In this document: positions 29,630 through 38,889 of the stretch, piece by piece
Position numbering within the stretch: the first letter of the stretch is position 1
How the letters are laid out: every line of letters starts with the position of its first letter
Assembly: GCA_023653055.1 (NCBI GenBank)
Contig: JAMNXR010000013.1
Location: 1-64,000 of the forward strand
Origin: Burkholderiaceae bacterium
Lineage (GTDB): Bacteria > Pseudomonadota > Gammaproteobacteria > Burkholderiales > Burkholderiaceae_B
Length of the DNA stretch: 64,000 bases
Direction: 5' to 3'
Position numbers and translations under genes: made by a program
Notes under the pieces: generated by a model
What the model was told of the DNA's origin: nothing
Database searches by the model: none
What the model saw: only the letters and a program-made list of their open reading frames with translations

Positions 29630-32347
29630 ATGACAGATTTAACAGAAAAACTATCCCAAGGCTGGCAGACAATTCGTGATGAGTCCGGCCAAGCGATTGA
29701 GTGGATCGGACGCGTGCGAGGCAATGCCCGAAGTGTCGATAACGAAGCCGACAGCCTTATCACAAAGTTGCGGCGTGTGCGCAATCAAGCCAAGAGCTTA
29801 GCGCTTGCTTCGCGTTTACCTTCTACGGTAGGTTTTTTTGGTCTTTCTCAAGCAGGCAAATCCTATTTGATTTCTGCTTTGGCTGCAGGTGCGGATGGCA
29901 AGCTTGAAACAGAGGTCGATGGCAAGCGTCTCGATTTTCTGAGTCATATCAATCCACCGGGTGGCGGTAAGGAAGCAACCGGTTTAGTCACGCGTTTTAG
30001 TTTTAAAGCAAAGCAGGGGCCAGCAGGCTTCCCTCTTGAGCTGAAATTATTTGATGAAATTGAATTGGTCAAAATCATGTCCAACTCATATTTCAACGAT
30101 TTTAATTTTGAAAAGATTGGCGATCCCGTCGATCTCAATGGTGCGAGACAACAACTGGTTGAGCTTGAATCCAGACGTCAGGCTCAGCGTGTTTCAGGTG
30201 TCACCGAAGACGACATGGTGTCGCTTTGGGATTATTTGCGTGAAAGCTATGCGTCCTCTATTCGTGGGCTGGAAGCTGATTTTTTACCGCGCGCAGTTGG
30301 GCTTGCGCCTTATCTTTCTTTAGCGGATCGTGCACTGCTATTTTCATGTTTGTGGCGCCAGTCGCCTGCATTAACCCAAACATTTTTGATGCTCTCGCAG
30401 ACCTTGGCGACGCTTGGCTATCCTTCGCGCGTCTACGCGCCCATTGATGCGGTCGTGCGTCCAACGGGTCCAGGTGGCGCACTTTCACAAGCCGACAGCA
30501 TCATGAACGTCGATATGTTGGAGCGTTTAGGCCACGCAGAAGACTTGCCGATTGATGTGCTGCCGCTATGCGATGGAAAAGTCGGTGCTGCACAACACTT
30601 GACGATGGCGCAGTTAGCTGCGCTGACAGCTGAGTTGATCTTTCCTCTCATCAATGTGCCACATCAAAAGATTTTTGAAGAAGTCGATCTATTAGATTTT
30701 CCTGGTTATCGCGGACGTTTGGGTCTGGATAATCTCGTTGATATCGCGTCGGCGCAAGGCAAGGAAAAGTCAGGTAATCCTGTTGCGCAATTGTTATTGC
30801 GAGGCAAAGTAGCGTATTTGTTTGAACGTTATACCGACACTCAGGAAATGAATGTGTTGGTAGTGTGTACAGCCTCACATAAACAATCAGATGTGACAGA
30901 GGTGGGGCCTGTTCTAACAGAGTGGATTCGCAAGACGCAAGGTGCGACGTCAGCAGAGCGCGCGAAGCGCTTGCCTGGTCTGATTTGGGCCGTCACGATG
31001 TTTGACATCAAGATCGCGGACTCGCTGAACAAAGACGAGGATATGCTGCACACCGTCTGGAACAATTTGGTCAAAATGACCATGCTTGAGCGTTTTGGTA
31101 GTTTTGATTGGATGCAAGACTGGGCGAGTGGTGCTGCTTTTAACAATACATTCCTAGTGCGTAAGCCACGCATGCCTGTCGCATTTTTAGAAATGGAAAA
31201 TGGTCAGGAAAAAGGGGTGAACGGATCCTCTGCGCACCAATTGGCGTTGATGGAGACCGTTTTTGATCGGGCTGAGTTAATTCAAAGCCATGTGTCTGAG
31301 CCGGCCGCAGCATGGCAAGCCATGATGGCACTCAATGATGGTGGAATTGAGCGTCTGAGCCAATACTTATCCAAAGTTTCCGTGCGTCGAGTGAAGTTGG
31401 AGCGTATCGCTGAGCAAATGGATGCGGTGCTACATGACTTGACGAGTAATCGCCTGGGTCGTTGGTTTCATCAGGATGGAATGGGTGAGATAGAGGCCAA
31501 GCGAAAAATCGCCCAACACGTGGTGACAGCGCTCAAGCCGCGTATTCCGCTGCTTGCTGAGTTTCAAGAGAAATTACGCCTGTCCGACGCTGTGCTGCAA
31601 GGCTTGTATATGGGCGCTGACAGTTCGGTTCAATCTGCGGAGTCCATAGAGAATACCGAATCACCCGGTGCGCTTAATCTAGGCGATGATATTTTTGGTC
31701 TCGACGATGCGCTGGATATTTTTGGTGATCAGAAAAAGTCTGGTACTTCGCCTGCTGCAAATACAAAACTCGCATTGAGTACTGACGCTCGCTTTGCACA
31801 AGCCGTTTTACGTGAGTGGATTGAGCACTTGCGTAACATGCCCAGTCAAACGACGATGTTGAGTTATTTTGGCTTATCTAAAGAAGCGACAGAAATGTTG
31901 TGCGACGAGCTGATTACCTCCGCTACGCGCTTGGATGTGCAAAAACAGTTAATGGGTGCGTTAAGTGGTGCTGAGCAAGTGGGGACGAAACGAGAGCGCC
32001 TGGTCGATCGTCAAGTGTTAGCCGCTAAAACGCTGTTGGGTGATTTTGTGGCGTGGTTAGGCTACATCAACGTACCACTAGAGGCCCGCCCAGACAGTCG
32101 CATCAATGTTGGGCATAAACTTTTTGAGCATCCCGTTTCGATTCCGAAAGGAACGCTCCCCGCGATTGGAAACGAGGCGATTGACCATACGCGTATTTAC
32201 ATGGGTGATTGGCTTGTAGGCTTTGCGCAATTGGTTCTCGATAACGCAGGCCATGATGGTGGGCGTGAAATAAAACCGGAACAAAACGCGGACCTAGGAT
32301 CCATCATCGCCAAATTAAATGCAGCAAAAGTGAATCCCGAACAATGA
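29630..32347 (+). CDS. srfC: SrfC-like large P-loop GTPase
   Basis: 905 aa. The Walker A/G1 loop GLSQAGKSY is at residues 71-79 after a helical N-terminus, and the G3/Walker B segment is VDLLDFPGYRGR (~355-365, DxxG). Large helical regions around the G domain and the length recall dynamin-like or other large membrane-acting GTPases; that is inference. An acidic low-complexity insert (DDIFGLDDALDIFGDQ) lies around residue 690-705. No membrane helix is seen. Start ATG at 29630 rather than an upstream in-frame codon within srfB. Its stop overlaps the next start by four bases. Confidence 0.86.
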   Translation: MTDLTEKLSQGWQTIRDESGQAIEWIGRVRGNARSVDNEADSLITKLRRVRNQAKSLALASRLPSTVGFFGLSQAGKSYLISALAAGADGKLETEVDGKRLDFLSHINPPGGGKEATGLVTRFSFKAKQGPAGFPLELKLFDEIELVKIMSNSYFNDFNFEKIGDPVDLNGARQQLVELESRRQAQRVSGVTEDDMVSLWDYLRESYASSIRGLEADFLPRAVGLAPYLSLADRALLFSCLWRQSPALTQTFLMLSQTLATLGYPSRVYAPIDAVVRPTGPGGALSQADSIMNVDMLERLGHAEDLPIDVLPLCDGKVGAAQHLTMAQLAALTAELIFPLINVPHQKIFEEVDLLDFPGYRGRLGLDNLVDIASAQGKEKSGNPVAQLLLRGKVAYLFERYTDTQEMNVLVVCTASHKQSDVTEVGPVLTEWIRKTQGATSAERAKRLPGLIWAVTMFDIKIADSLNKDEDMLHTVWNNLVKMTMLERFGSFDWMQDWASGAAFNNTFLVRKPRMPVAFLEMENGQEKGVNGSSAHQLALMETVFDRAELIQSHVSEPAAAWQAMMALNDGGIERLSQYLSKVSVRRVKLERIAEQMDAVLHDLTSNRLGRWFHQDGMGEIEAKRKIAQHVVTALKPRIPLLAEFQEKLRLSDAVLQGLYMGADSSVQSAESIENTESPGALNLGDDIFGLDDALDIFGDQKKSGTSPAANTKLALSTDARFAQAVLREWIEHLRNMPSQTTMLSYFGLSKEATEMLCDELITSATRLDVQKQLMGALSGAEQVGTKRERLVDRQVLAAKTLLGDFVAWLGYINVPLEARPDSRINVGHKLFEHPVSIPKGTLPAIGNEAIDHTRIYMGDWLVGFAQLVLDNAGHDGGREIKPEQNADLGSIIAKLNAAKVNPEQ

Positions 32348-33348
32348 AAAAGATTAGACCAGAATTAAAACCCGCTGCGAGTGGACGCCCAGGTATCGGA
32401 ATTTTAGTGGCTACAAACTGGGAGCGCGATAGCCTCGAGTTTGGTGCAGGTGCGGAATTATGCGTTCAGCGTAATCAAGATCACCGCTATTTGGGTGAGC
32501 ACGGACAATGGACGGCTAATCAGACGTGGCATCAGGTCAGTTTATCCGAAGAGCAAGTCGATACTTCAGTGGTGTTGGCGTTAGATGCGCGCTTGGTTGA
32601 TCCGTTGGTTGAAAATCCGCAGATGACTTATCAACTTCAGCTTCGTATAGGCGCTGAGGAAGCAATTGGGGTGTTGCGTATTCGTGAGGGTGTGCTGTCT
32701 TCTCGTGCGGCAGGTCAGAGTGCAGACCCTGTGATACATGTTGCAGATACACAGCGTGCAGCGACGATCAGTCCTCTTGTCTCTCCCGAAACAGAGCCCG
32801 TTGAGCCAGCGCCCGCGCCTGTGATTGAGCCTCGTCAACCTCAATCAAAAACCGGATTGTGGATCGCATTGATTTCTGGATTGGTACTTGTGGTTGCAGG
32901 ATTTTTTGCTTGGAAATTTTTTGGATCAACCGCTCAACCCGTTGTGACTTCCACGACACCTGTTGCGGTCATCGCGACGCCTCCTGAAGCACCCGCAGAG
33001 CCGGTTCCCTGCAGTAAGGAGACATTGACGGCCTCAAAGGATGATTTGTTATTTATTCAAACTTGTCTCAAAACGAATCCTGACTCCAATCAAGTGTTAA
33101 CGGTGATCGCGACAGCCAAAGAAGCTAAACGGTGTGATGTCGTGCAACGCCTCTATGCCTTTAAAGGACAGTCTGGCGATGCCAAGGTTGCACTTGCGTA
33201 TGCGCGCGAGTTTGATCCTGCTACTTTTGTTGCGGGCTGTTTACAGTCTGCGGATAAAGAAACGGCCATCTACTGGTATGAGTTGGTGTTATCGAAAGAG
33301 CCTGACAATACCGACGTGAAAACACGTCTTGAAGCCCTAAGGAAATAA
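32344..33348 (+). CDS. Bitopic protein of the SrfABC operon, unknown function
   Basis: 334 aa. I do not recognise the family. Residues 1-115 form a mixed alpha/beta cytoplasmic domain (VATNWERDSLEFGAGAEL), residues ~170-194 a single membrane helix (GLWIALISGLVLVVAGFFAW), then a Pro-rich arm. The C-terminal ~110 residues contain paired cysteines (PCSKETL, IQTCLKTN, RCDVVQR, VAGCLQS) and Sel1/TPR-like helices (AIYWYELVLSKEPDNTDVK). This cytosol-helix-proline arm-periplasmic domain plan matches the first and last genes of the operon. It overlaps srfC by ATGA. Confidence 0.8.
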   Translation: MKKIRPELKPAASGRPGIGILVATNWERDSLEFGAGAELCVQRNQDHRYLGEHGQWTANQTWHQVSLSEEQVDTSVVLALDARLVDPLVENPQMTYQLQLRIGAEEAIGVLRIREGVLSSRAAGQSADPVIHVADTQRAATISPLVSPETEPVEPAPAPVIEPRQPQSKTGLWIALISGLVLVVAGFFAWKFFGSTAQPVVTSTTPVAVIATPPEAPAEPVPCSKETLTASKDDLLFIQTCLKTNPDSNQVLTVIATAKEAKRCDVVQRLYAFKGQSGDAKVALAYAREFDPATFVAGCLQSADKETAIYWYELVLSKEPDNTDVKTRLEALRK

Positions 33349-33349
33349 G

Positions 33350-35356
33350 ATGCAGATCAAGAATAGTTTTTCATTTTTCCTTGTTGTGTCGAGTTTGTTC
33401 TTGGCCCCTCTTAGCTACGGTCAAGTGGCAAATAACAAGCCACTTTTGCAGGAAGGTAAAAAGACCTTGTATCAACGCGTCCTCACCACGCCCACTTGCA
33501 AACTCTATGCCAAGCCAGGTGACCAGAGCGGTGCAGCGCAAGAAGCCTTTAGTCGTTATTACGTGTATCAGCGTCAGGAAAATGCAGGAAAAAAATGGAT
33601 TGAGGTCGGTGTCGATACTGTCGGTAAAAAAATAGGCTGGTTAGATGCCGCGTGTGCTGTAGAGTGGAAAATGCAAATGTCCTTGGCATTTACGAATCCC
33701 GCCAACCGCACGCTTTCACTCTTTTTTAAAGATCGTGAGAGCATTGAAAAAATTCTAGATGCCTCTGATCCCGCCGCGGCATATGCACCAATTTTAGATA
33801 GCATGACAAAGGTTGGGCGCAATCCCCAGGTAGTTGCACGTGAGCCTGAGCTGTATGTGGATTTCCGTAAAAACTTTTACTTGCTACCGATTTTGCAAGC
33901 GGAAGAGGTGATGAGTGATGGGGGCTTTAACGTTCGTTTGCTTGAAGTGGCATCCGTGAGTCGTCAGGACCCTGCTGCCGACCCAGCTGTGAGCCCACAA
34001 GCGGTGCAAAGTTCAATCAAAGCGTTTAGCGCCGGTGTCGTATTTGTCATGGACTCGACGCTGTCAATGGATCCATATATTGAACGCATGCGTGCGGTGA
34101 TGAGAAACATCTATGCGCGTATGGAAAAGGAAAAAATTGACGATAAGGTTAAGTTTGGATTGGTCGCTTTTCGTTCTGCACTTTCAGCCGTGCCGGCCAT
34201 TGAATACAACACACGTATTTATGCCGATCCAACACAAGTCAAAAACGGTGCAGATTTTTTTGAAAAAATTAAAGATTTAAAAGCCACGAAAATCTCAACA
34301 CCAAAGTTTGATGAAGATCCTTATGCAGGCGTAAAAGAAGCCCTTGAAAAAATTAATTGGAATGAGTTTGGTGCGAGATACATCGTATTGGTGACAGATG
34401 CAGGAGCGCTGGATGCGAATGATCCACTGTCGACCACAAAAATGGATGCTCAGGCTATCCGTGTCATCGCGAAGGAAAAGGGTGTTGCTTTATATGTCTT
34501 GCATCTCAAAACACCCGAAGGCGCAAAAAACCATCAGTCTGCCCAACGACAATACGACACGCTTGCTTTTAACTCGGTTGCGAACAGACCTCTTTATTAT
34601 TCCGTCGATGCCGGACGCGTCAATGTCTTTGGAGAGACGATTGAAAGTCTCGGTCAGTCACTTGTGACACAAATCAAGCAGGCCTCCATGGGTGAAGTGG
34701 TCGCAGGGAGTGCATTGACCGCAGCCCAACCGACGCCTACACCTTCCACAGCACCTGCTACACCCCCGGCAGGCTCAACGGCTGCCGCCATTGCACGCGA
34801 TTCGGCATTGCTGGGGCGTGCTATGCAGCTTGCTTACCTTGGTGGTGCAACCAACACCAAGGCACCTCCATTTTTCAAAGCGTGGATCAGTGATCGTGAT
34901 CTGGTGAAGCAAAATATTCCTACTACTGAAGTCCGTGTTTTGTTGACCAAGGCCCAGCTCAGCGATCTGAGTACCGTGGTGACGCAAATTGTTGAGGCAG
35001 CGAATGCGTCGCTGGTGTCGCCTACTGATATGTTTGACCGGTTGCGTTCTGTTGCAGCGACGATGGGGCGTGACCCGAATGACTTGCGTCAAGGCAATGC
35101 ACAAAAGCTCGGTCAAATGGGCGTGTTGGGTGAGTATCTTGACGGATTGCCATATAAAAGTGACGTGTTGGGTCTAGATGAAGAGGGCTGGAAAGCGATG
35201 TCTGTTGCTGCACAGACCCAATTCATGATGCGCCTCAATACAAAGCTAAGGCAGTATCAAAGCTTTAATGCGGATACAGGCTCTTGGGTCTCTTTGGCAA
35301 AAGGCAGTGATCCAAGCGAAGCTGTTTATCCTGTTCCCTTAGAGTCGTTGCCTTAG
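33350..35356 (+). CDS. Periplasmic vWA protein resembling the PpkA periplasmic region
   Basis: 668 aa. A signal peptide (residues 1-25, ending LSYGQ) is followed by an SH3-like domain (~45-110: RYYVYQRQ, KWIEVGVD, GKKIGWLDA). A vWA domain comes next, with MIDAS start VFVMDSTLSMDPYIERM (Asp at ~235), FGLVAFRS and IVLVTDAGALD. A Pro/Thr/Ala linker around 462-480 leads to a helical C-terminal domain. This SH3-like plus vWA order resembles what I recall of the C-terminal periplasmic half of the T6SS kinase PpkA, but no kinase domain or membrane helix is present. The two genes after it are TagT/TagS-like, which supports the link. Confidence 0.8.
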   Translation: MQIKNSFSFFLVVSSLFLAPLSYGQVANNKPLLQEGKKTLYQRVLTTPTCKLYAKPGDQSGAAQEAFSRYYVYQRQENAGKKWIEVGVDTVGKKIGWLDAACAVEWKMQMSLAFTNPANRTLSLFFKDRESIEKILDASDPAAAYAPILDSMTKVGRNPQVVAREPELYVDFRKNFYLLPILQAEEVMSDGGFNVRLLEVASVSRQDPAADPAVSPQAVQSSIKAFSAGVVFVMDSTLSMDPYIERMRAVMRNIYARMEKEKIDDKVKFGLVAFRSALSAVPAIEYNTRIYADPTQVKNGADFFEKIKDLKATKISTPKFDEDPYAGVKEALEKINWNEFGARYIVLVTDAGALDANDPLSTTKMDAQAIRVIAKEKGVALYVLHLKTPEGAKNHQSAQRQYDTLAFNSVANRPLYYSVDAGRVNVFGETIESLGQSLVTQIKQASMGEVVAGSALTAAQPTPTPSTAPATPPAGSTAAAIARDSALLGRAMQLAYLGGATNTKAPPFFKAWISDRDLVKQNIPTTEVRVLLTKAQLSDLSTVVTQIVEAANASLVSPTDMFDRLRSVAATMGRDPNDLRQGNAQKLGQMGVLGEYLDGLPYKSDVLGLDEEGWKAMSVAAQTQFMMRLNTKLRQYQSFNADTGSWVSLAKGSDPSEAVYPVPLESLP

Positions 35357-35357
35357 C

Positions 35358-36074
35358 GTGAGTGCCCCCGTCCTCGATATCGTTGATATGGAAGTTGCGC
35401 GAGGACGCGTGGGCGAGGCCTATGCGGTGGCACTTTCTGCGTGTCGACTCAATGCGGGCGATGTCGCTGCAATCGTGGGGCCAAGTGGCTGTGGAAAAAG
35501 TACGCTGCTTGAAGCCATTGGTTTAATACTCGAGCCTCAATCAGTGGCACGACATCACCTGGGTTCTGCTGATCTGACGGAGGATTTGCAGCTGACCCCC
35601 TCGGAACGTGAAACTCGCTGGGCAAGATTACGTCAGCACGCCTTGGGTTTTGTGCCTCAAAGTGGTGGCTTGTTACCGTTTTTAAATGTCTTGCAAAACA
35701 TTGAGCTTCCAAGGAAGTTGGTCGGATTGCAGGGCAGAGATCCTTTACTGGAACAGGTCATTGGGCGACTTCGATTAGAGCCGTTGCTTGATCGTATGCC
35801 TGCGCAACTTTCTATTGGAGAGCGTCAGCGGGTCTCTTTTGTTCGATCCATTGCACATCGCCCCGGATTATTGCTAGCAGATGAGCCAACTGCTGCGCTT
35901 GATCCAATACTGGCCAAGGAACTATTTACATTAATCGTTGAGATTGCCCGCGAACTCAGTATTGGTGCACTGATCGTGACGCACGAATGGTCACTTGTGG
36001 CGGATGTGGGCATCAGGCAGATTGTAGGTACTGTGTGCGCACAAAGACGGACGGTTTTTGATGAGCGCCACTAA
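35358..36074 (+). CDS. TagT-like ABC transporter ATPase
   Basis: 238 aa, GTG start one base after the previous stop. All ABC motifs are intact: Walker A GPSGCGKST (41-49), Q-loop FVPQSGGLLPFLNVLQN, signature LSIGERQRV, Walker B LLLADEPTAALDP and the switch His in LIVTHEW. It belongs to the LolD/FtsE/MacB class, and the wording around the Q-loop fits TagT, the ATPase of the TagQRST surface-sensing path that acts upstream of PpkA in Pseudomonas. Such ATPases pair with FtsX-like permeases that transmit force rather than pump solute. It overlaps the permease gene by 14 bases. Confidence 0.9.
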   Translation: MSAPVLDIVDMEVARGRVGEAYAVALSACRLNAGDVAAIVGPSGCGKSTLLEAIGLILEPQSVARHHLGSADLTEDLQLTPSERETRWARLRQHALGFVPQSGGLLPFLNVLQNIELPRKLVGLQGRDPLLEQVIGRLRLEPLLDRMPAQLSIGERQRVSFVRSIAHRPGLLLADEPTAALDPILAKELFTLIVEIARELSIGALIVTHEWSLVADVGIRQIVGTVCAQRRTVFDERH

Positions 36075-37302
36075 ACACCGTAAAACGTATTCAGCACCTC
36101 CTTTAAAGGTGCTGTTTTCGCTTGGCTTGAGCGACTTGATCCACGACCGGAAAGTGTCCATTTGCATCATGGCCTCGATTGTGGCCGTAGTGGCCCCTTT
36201 GTTATTGTTATTTGGTTTGAAGTTTGGCATTGTTAGTCAGTTGCGTGCGGAGTTGCTTTCTGATCCTCGTAATCTTGAAATACGGATGCTTGCGAGCGCA
36301 AAACTTGAGCCTTCCTGGTTTGAAAAAATGCGTATGGCTGAAGGTGTGGGATTTGTTATGCCGTTGACGCGTTCGCTCAATACGATTGCCGATCTTTATG
36401 TCGATAGTCGACGCTATGCAGAAAATGTCGAGTTGATCCCCACTGCTATCAACGATCCTCTTTTAGCCGGCGTCACGTTGCCTCAAGCTAGGGATGAGGT
36501 CGTACTGTCGTCTTCAGCCGCCGCCCGGCTCGGCGTCAAACAAGATGAAAGGGTGCAACTCAGAGTCACGCGCTTACATGAAAACCGTATTGAGCGCGCG
36601 CAGGTTGATGTGCGTGTGTTGGCAATCTTGCCTTCAACAGCATTTGCCCGTCCCGCAGTTTTTTTGACCTTACCCCTTCTTATTGAAATTGAAGACTTTC
36701 GCGATGGCTTTTACGTTTCTGGTTTTGGCGTTGAAACGGGTTCTACCAGTCAGGCGCGCACGCATTTTGCGCGAGCGAGAATGTATGCCGACAAGATAGA
36801 AAATGTTGAAGCGCTTGCGAACCGCATGTCAGCAGAAGGGATCGAGACCTCAAGCCGGCTTGCAGAAATTAAGTCCGTACAGTCTATTGATAAGGTGTTA
36901 GGGATTGTCTTCGGTGTGATTGCTTGGATCGCGTTATTGGGCTGTGCCGCATCGCTCATTGGTGCCTTAACGGCCAATATCGACCGCAAACGAAAAGATC
37001 TCGCACTCTTGCGCCTGATGGGTTACGGAAAACTGGCGATGCAGGCCTATGTCGTGATGCAGTCTGCTGTGCTAACGGTGACGGGTTTTGCTGTGGGCTG
37101 CGTGATGTATTTGGTGGGTAGCCAATTGTTTAATCAGATGCTGGGTGAGTATATGAAGGCCGATCGTTTTGTCTGCCGTCTTGAACCCATACATTTTGTA
37201 GTGGCACTTGCAGGCGCTCTGCTGTTGTCGATGGTGGTAGCGGGAGTGGGGGGTGTCGTGGTGACAAAAATTGAACCGGCGGAGAGTTTGCGTGATCTTT
37301 AG
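36061..37302 (+). CDS. TagS-like FtsX/MacB-fold permease
   Basis: 413 aa from ATG 36061 (a TTG one codon earlier is possible). One membrane helix lies near residues 35-60, then a large periplasmic domain of ~220 residues. Three more helices fill the C-terminal third (GIVFGVIAWIALLGCAAS, the AVLTVTGFAVGCVMYLVG region, ALAGALLLSMVVAGVGG). This is the four-helix MacB/FtsX/LolE plan. The short DRKRKDLALLRLMGYG after helix 2 is the typical coupling region. With the ATPase it forms a TagTS-like mechanotransmitter or lipoprotein-handling complex; direct transport is not shown. Confidence 0.88.
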   Translation: MSATKHRKTYSAPPLKVLFSLGLSDLIHDRKVSICIMASIVAVVAPLLLLFGLKFGIVSQLRAELLSDPRNLEIRMLASAKLEPSWFEKMRMAEGVGFVMPLTRSLNTIADLYVDSRRYAENVELIPTAINDPLLAGVTLPQARDEVVLSSSAAARLGVKQDERVQLRVTRLHENRIERAQVDVRVLAILPSTAFARPAVFLTLPLLIEIEDFRDGFYVSGFGVETGSTSQARTHFARARMYADKIENVEALANRMSAEGIETSSRLAEIKSVQSIDKVLGIVFGVIAWIALLGCAASLIGALTANIDRKRKDLALLRLMGYGKLAMQAYVVMQSAVLTVTGFAVGCVMYLVGSQLFNQMLGEYMKADRFVCRLEPIHFVVALAGALLLSMVVAGVGGVVVTKIEPAESLRDL

Positions 37303-38878
37303 AAACCTTTTTAATCTGTTTTGTGCACTTGGTTTATCGTTTTTTAGTGCATTGGCTATTTCTGCGCCTTGGGAGGCACGTTTTTTTAATCCAAAGCCAA
37401 CGGATAATGATGTGATCTTGCCGTTGCCCTGTGAGGGCTCCATTGTTTTTCGTCGTGTGCATGTTCCGCTCAGCAAGCCGCTGGATGACTTTGGGGTGAC
37501 ACTTGGTTCTGAAGGCACTGCGTTACGTTATTTGGAGCAGTCGCATCCCGCGCATATTTCCGGTAGTTTTACGACAGACAAGCCGAATCCCGGTCGTTAC
37601 TATTTGATGGCAAAGTACGAGGTCACTGAGCTCCAGTATCAATCGGTGATGCAGGAGTCTTGCCTAAGACCTTCTGTCAAGCTGATGCTGCCCAAAGTCG
37701 AACTGAGTTGGTTCGAGGCGATGCAGTTTGGTGACAAGCTCAACATCTGGTTACGTGCGAATGCGCTCAAGAGCTTGCCTGTTGAGGATAAGGTTGCCGG
37801 TTTCGTGCGCTTACCGACCGAAGTGGAGTGGGAGTTTGCTGCGCGGGGGGGCAATAGCGTCTCTAGCACCGAGTTTCGCGAAGCAACGTTTCCAATGCCC
37901 GATGGCTTAAACAAATATGTGTGGTTTGCAGGATCGCAATCTGCAAACGGAAAGCTGCAGTTGGCTGGTCTGTTACAGCCTAATCCTCTTGGTTTGCACG
38001 ATATGCTTGGGAATGCAGATGAAATGATGTTTGAGTCGTTTCGTCTAAACAAGCTTGATCGTTTTCATGGGCAAGCGGGTGGTTTTATTGTCCGAGGCGC
38101 TAACTATATGACGCCAGAGAGTGATATTCGTACGTCTTGGCGGCAAGAGCAAACGTACTACCGAGAGGCTTCACCCAACAAACAGAAGACCTCAGGCTTC
38201 AGACTCGTCGTCGTAGCGCCTTCTTTAACATCTACGGGTCGAAGCAAAGAGATTGAGCAGGGGTGGGCCGAACTCGGTGCGCGTGAGAATGCACCTAATG
38301 CGAGTGCGAATGCACAAGGTCCTGCTACGACGAGTACAGTCGAGCGACTCAGTAACCTCATGTCAGGATTAAAAGACGACAAGCTAAAAAAGGAACTAGA
38401 GACTTTGCGTACTGAGTTGCGTACTAGTAACCAAACGCGGGATGAACAGCGCGGCACTGCGATTCGTTCTGCATTACAGCAAGGCGCTTTTATGTGTGTG
38501 CTGCTTAGTCAAGAAGGTCGTTTTTATGATGGGCTCAAAAAACATTATGACGGATTGTGTTCTAAGGTCGAAACCCTCTCAAAAGAGGATCAAGCCAGTT
38601 GTTCGAAGATCAAGCCTAATGTAGATAGACGCAAGGCAGCGCAAGAACTCGCATTAGGTCTTTACTCAGACAGCATTGTTGAGGCGGGTGCGATCTATAC
38701 CGTCCCAATGGTGTCACCGGAGGTCGTTGTGAAACGTCAGCAGTTTTTAGCAAGAAAAAGCGGCAATCTTGATGCGTTTCTCGATACGTATTGGGCGCAT
38801 TTAGGGCAGTATCTGAAAGATCGGAAGATCACTCAGTCTGAGTGGCTATCCGCGTGTAAAAAAGTAACAGTTAACTAA
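37292..38878 (+). CDS. TagR-like periplasmic SUMF1/formylglycine-enzyme-fold protein
   Basis: 528 aa from GTG 37292, which has GGAG at 37281-37284 and overlaps the permease gene by 11 bases. A signal peptide (ending LAISA) precedes a SUMF1/FGE-sulfatase domain: MAKYEVTELQYQSVM, VELSWFEAMQFGDKL, RLPTEVEWEFAARGG, GLHDMLGNADEMM and FIVRGANYM up to TSGFRLVV (~310). A ~100-residue low-complexity/coiled segment and a helical tail with four cysteines follow. TagR of the T6SS threonine-phosphorylation path has the same SUMF1 fold in the periplasm. Catalytic copper cysteines of true FGE are not evident, so a binding role is likelier. Confidence 0.85.
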   Translation: MIFRNLFNLFCALGLSFFSALAISAPWEARFFNPKPTDNDVILPLPCEGSIVFRRVHVPLSKPLDDFGVTLGSEGTALRYLEQSHPAHISGSFTTDKPNPGRYYLMAKYEVTELQYQSVMQESCLRPSVKLMLPKVELSWFEAMQFGDKLNIWLRANALKSLPVEDKVAGFVRLPTEVEWEFAARGGNSVSSTEFREATFPMPDGLNKYVWFAGSQSANGKLQLAGLLQPNPLGLHDMLGNADEMMFESFRLNKLDRFHGQAGGFIVRGANYMTPESDIRTSWRQEQTYYREASPNKQKTSGFRLVVVAPSLTSTGRSKEIEQGWAELGARENAPNASANAQGPATTSTVERLSNLMSGLKDDKLKKELETLRTELRTSNQTRDEQRGTAIRSALQQGAFMCVLLSQEGRFYDGLKKHYDGLCSKVETLSKEDQASCSKIKPNVDRRKAAQELALGLYSDSIVEAGAIYTVPMVSPEVVVKRQQFLARKSGNLDAFLDTYWAHLGQYLKDRKITQSEWLSACKKVTVN

Positions 38879-38889
38879 GGAGAGGAAAC

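Noticed and set aside
34050-34066. Degenerate MIDAS (DSTLS) in the periplasmic vWA protein
   Set aside because: The Thr-containing form appears to be normal for PpkA-type vWA domains, as far as I recall, so it is not evidence for loss of metal binding.
37292-38878. Active formylglycine-generating enzyme for sulfatases
   Set aside because: No sulfatase is in the window and the paired catalytic cysteines are not evident; the SUMF1 fold is often used for binding, as in TagR.
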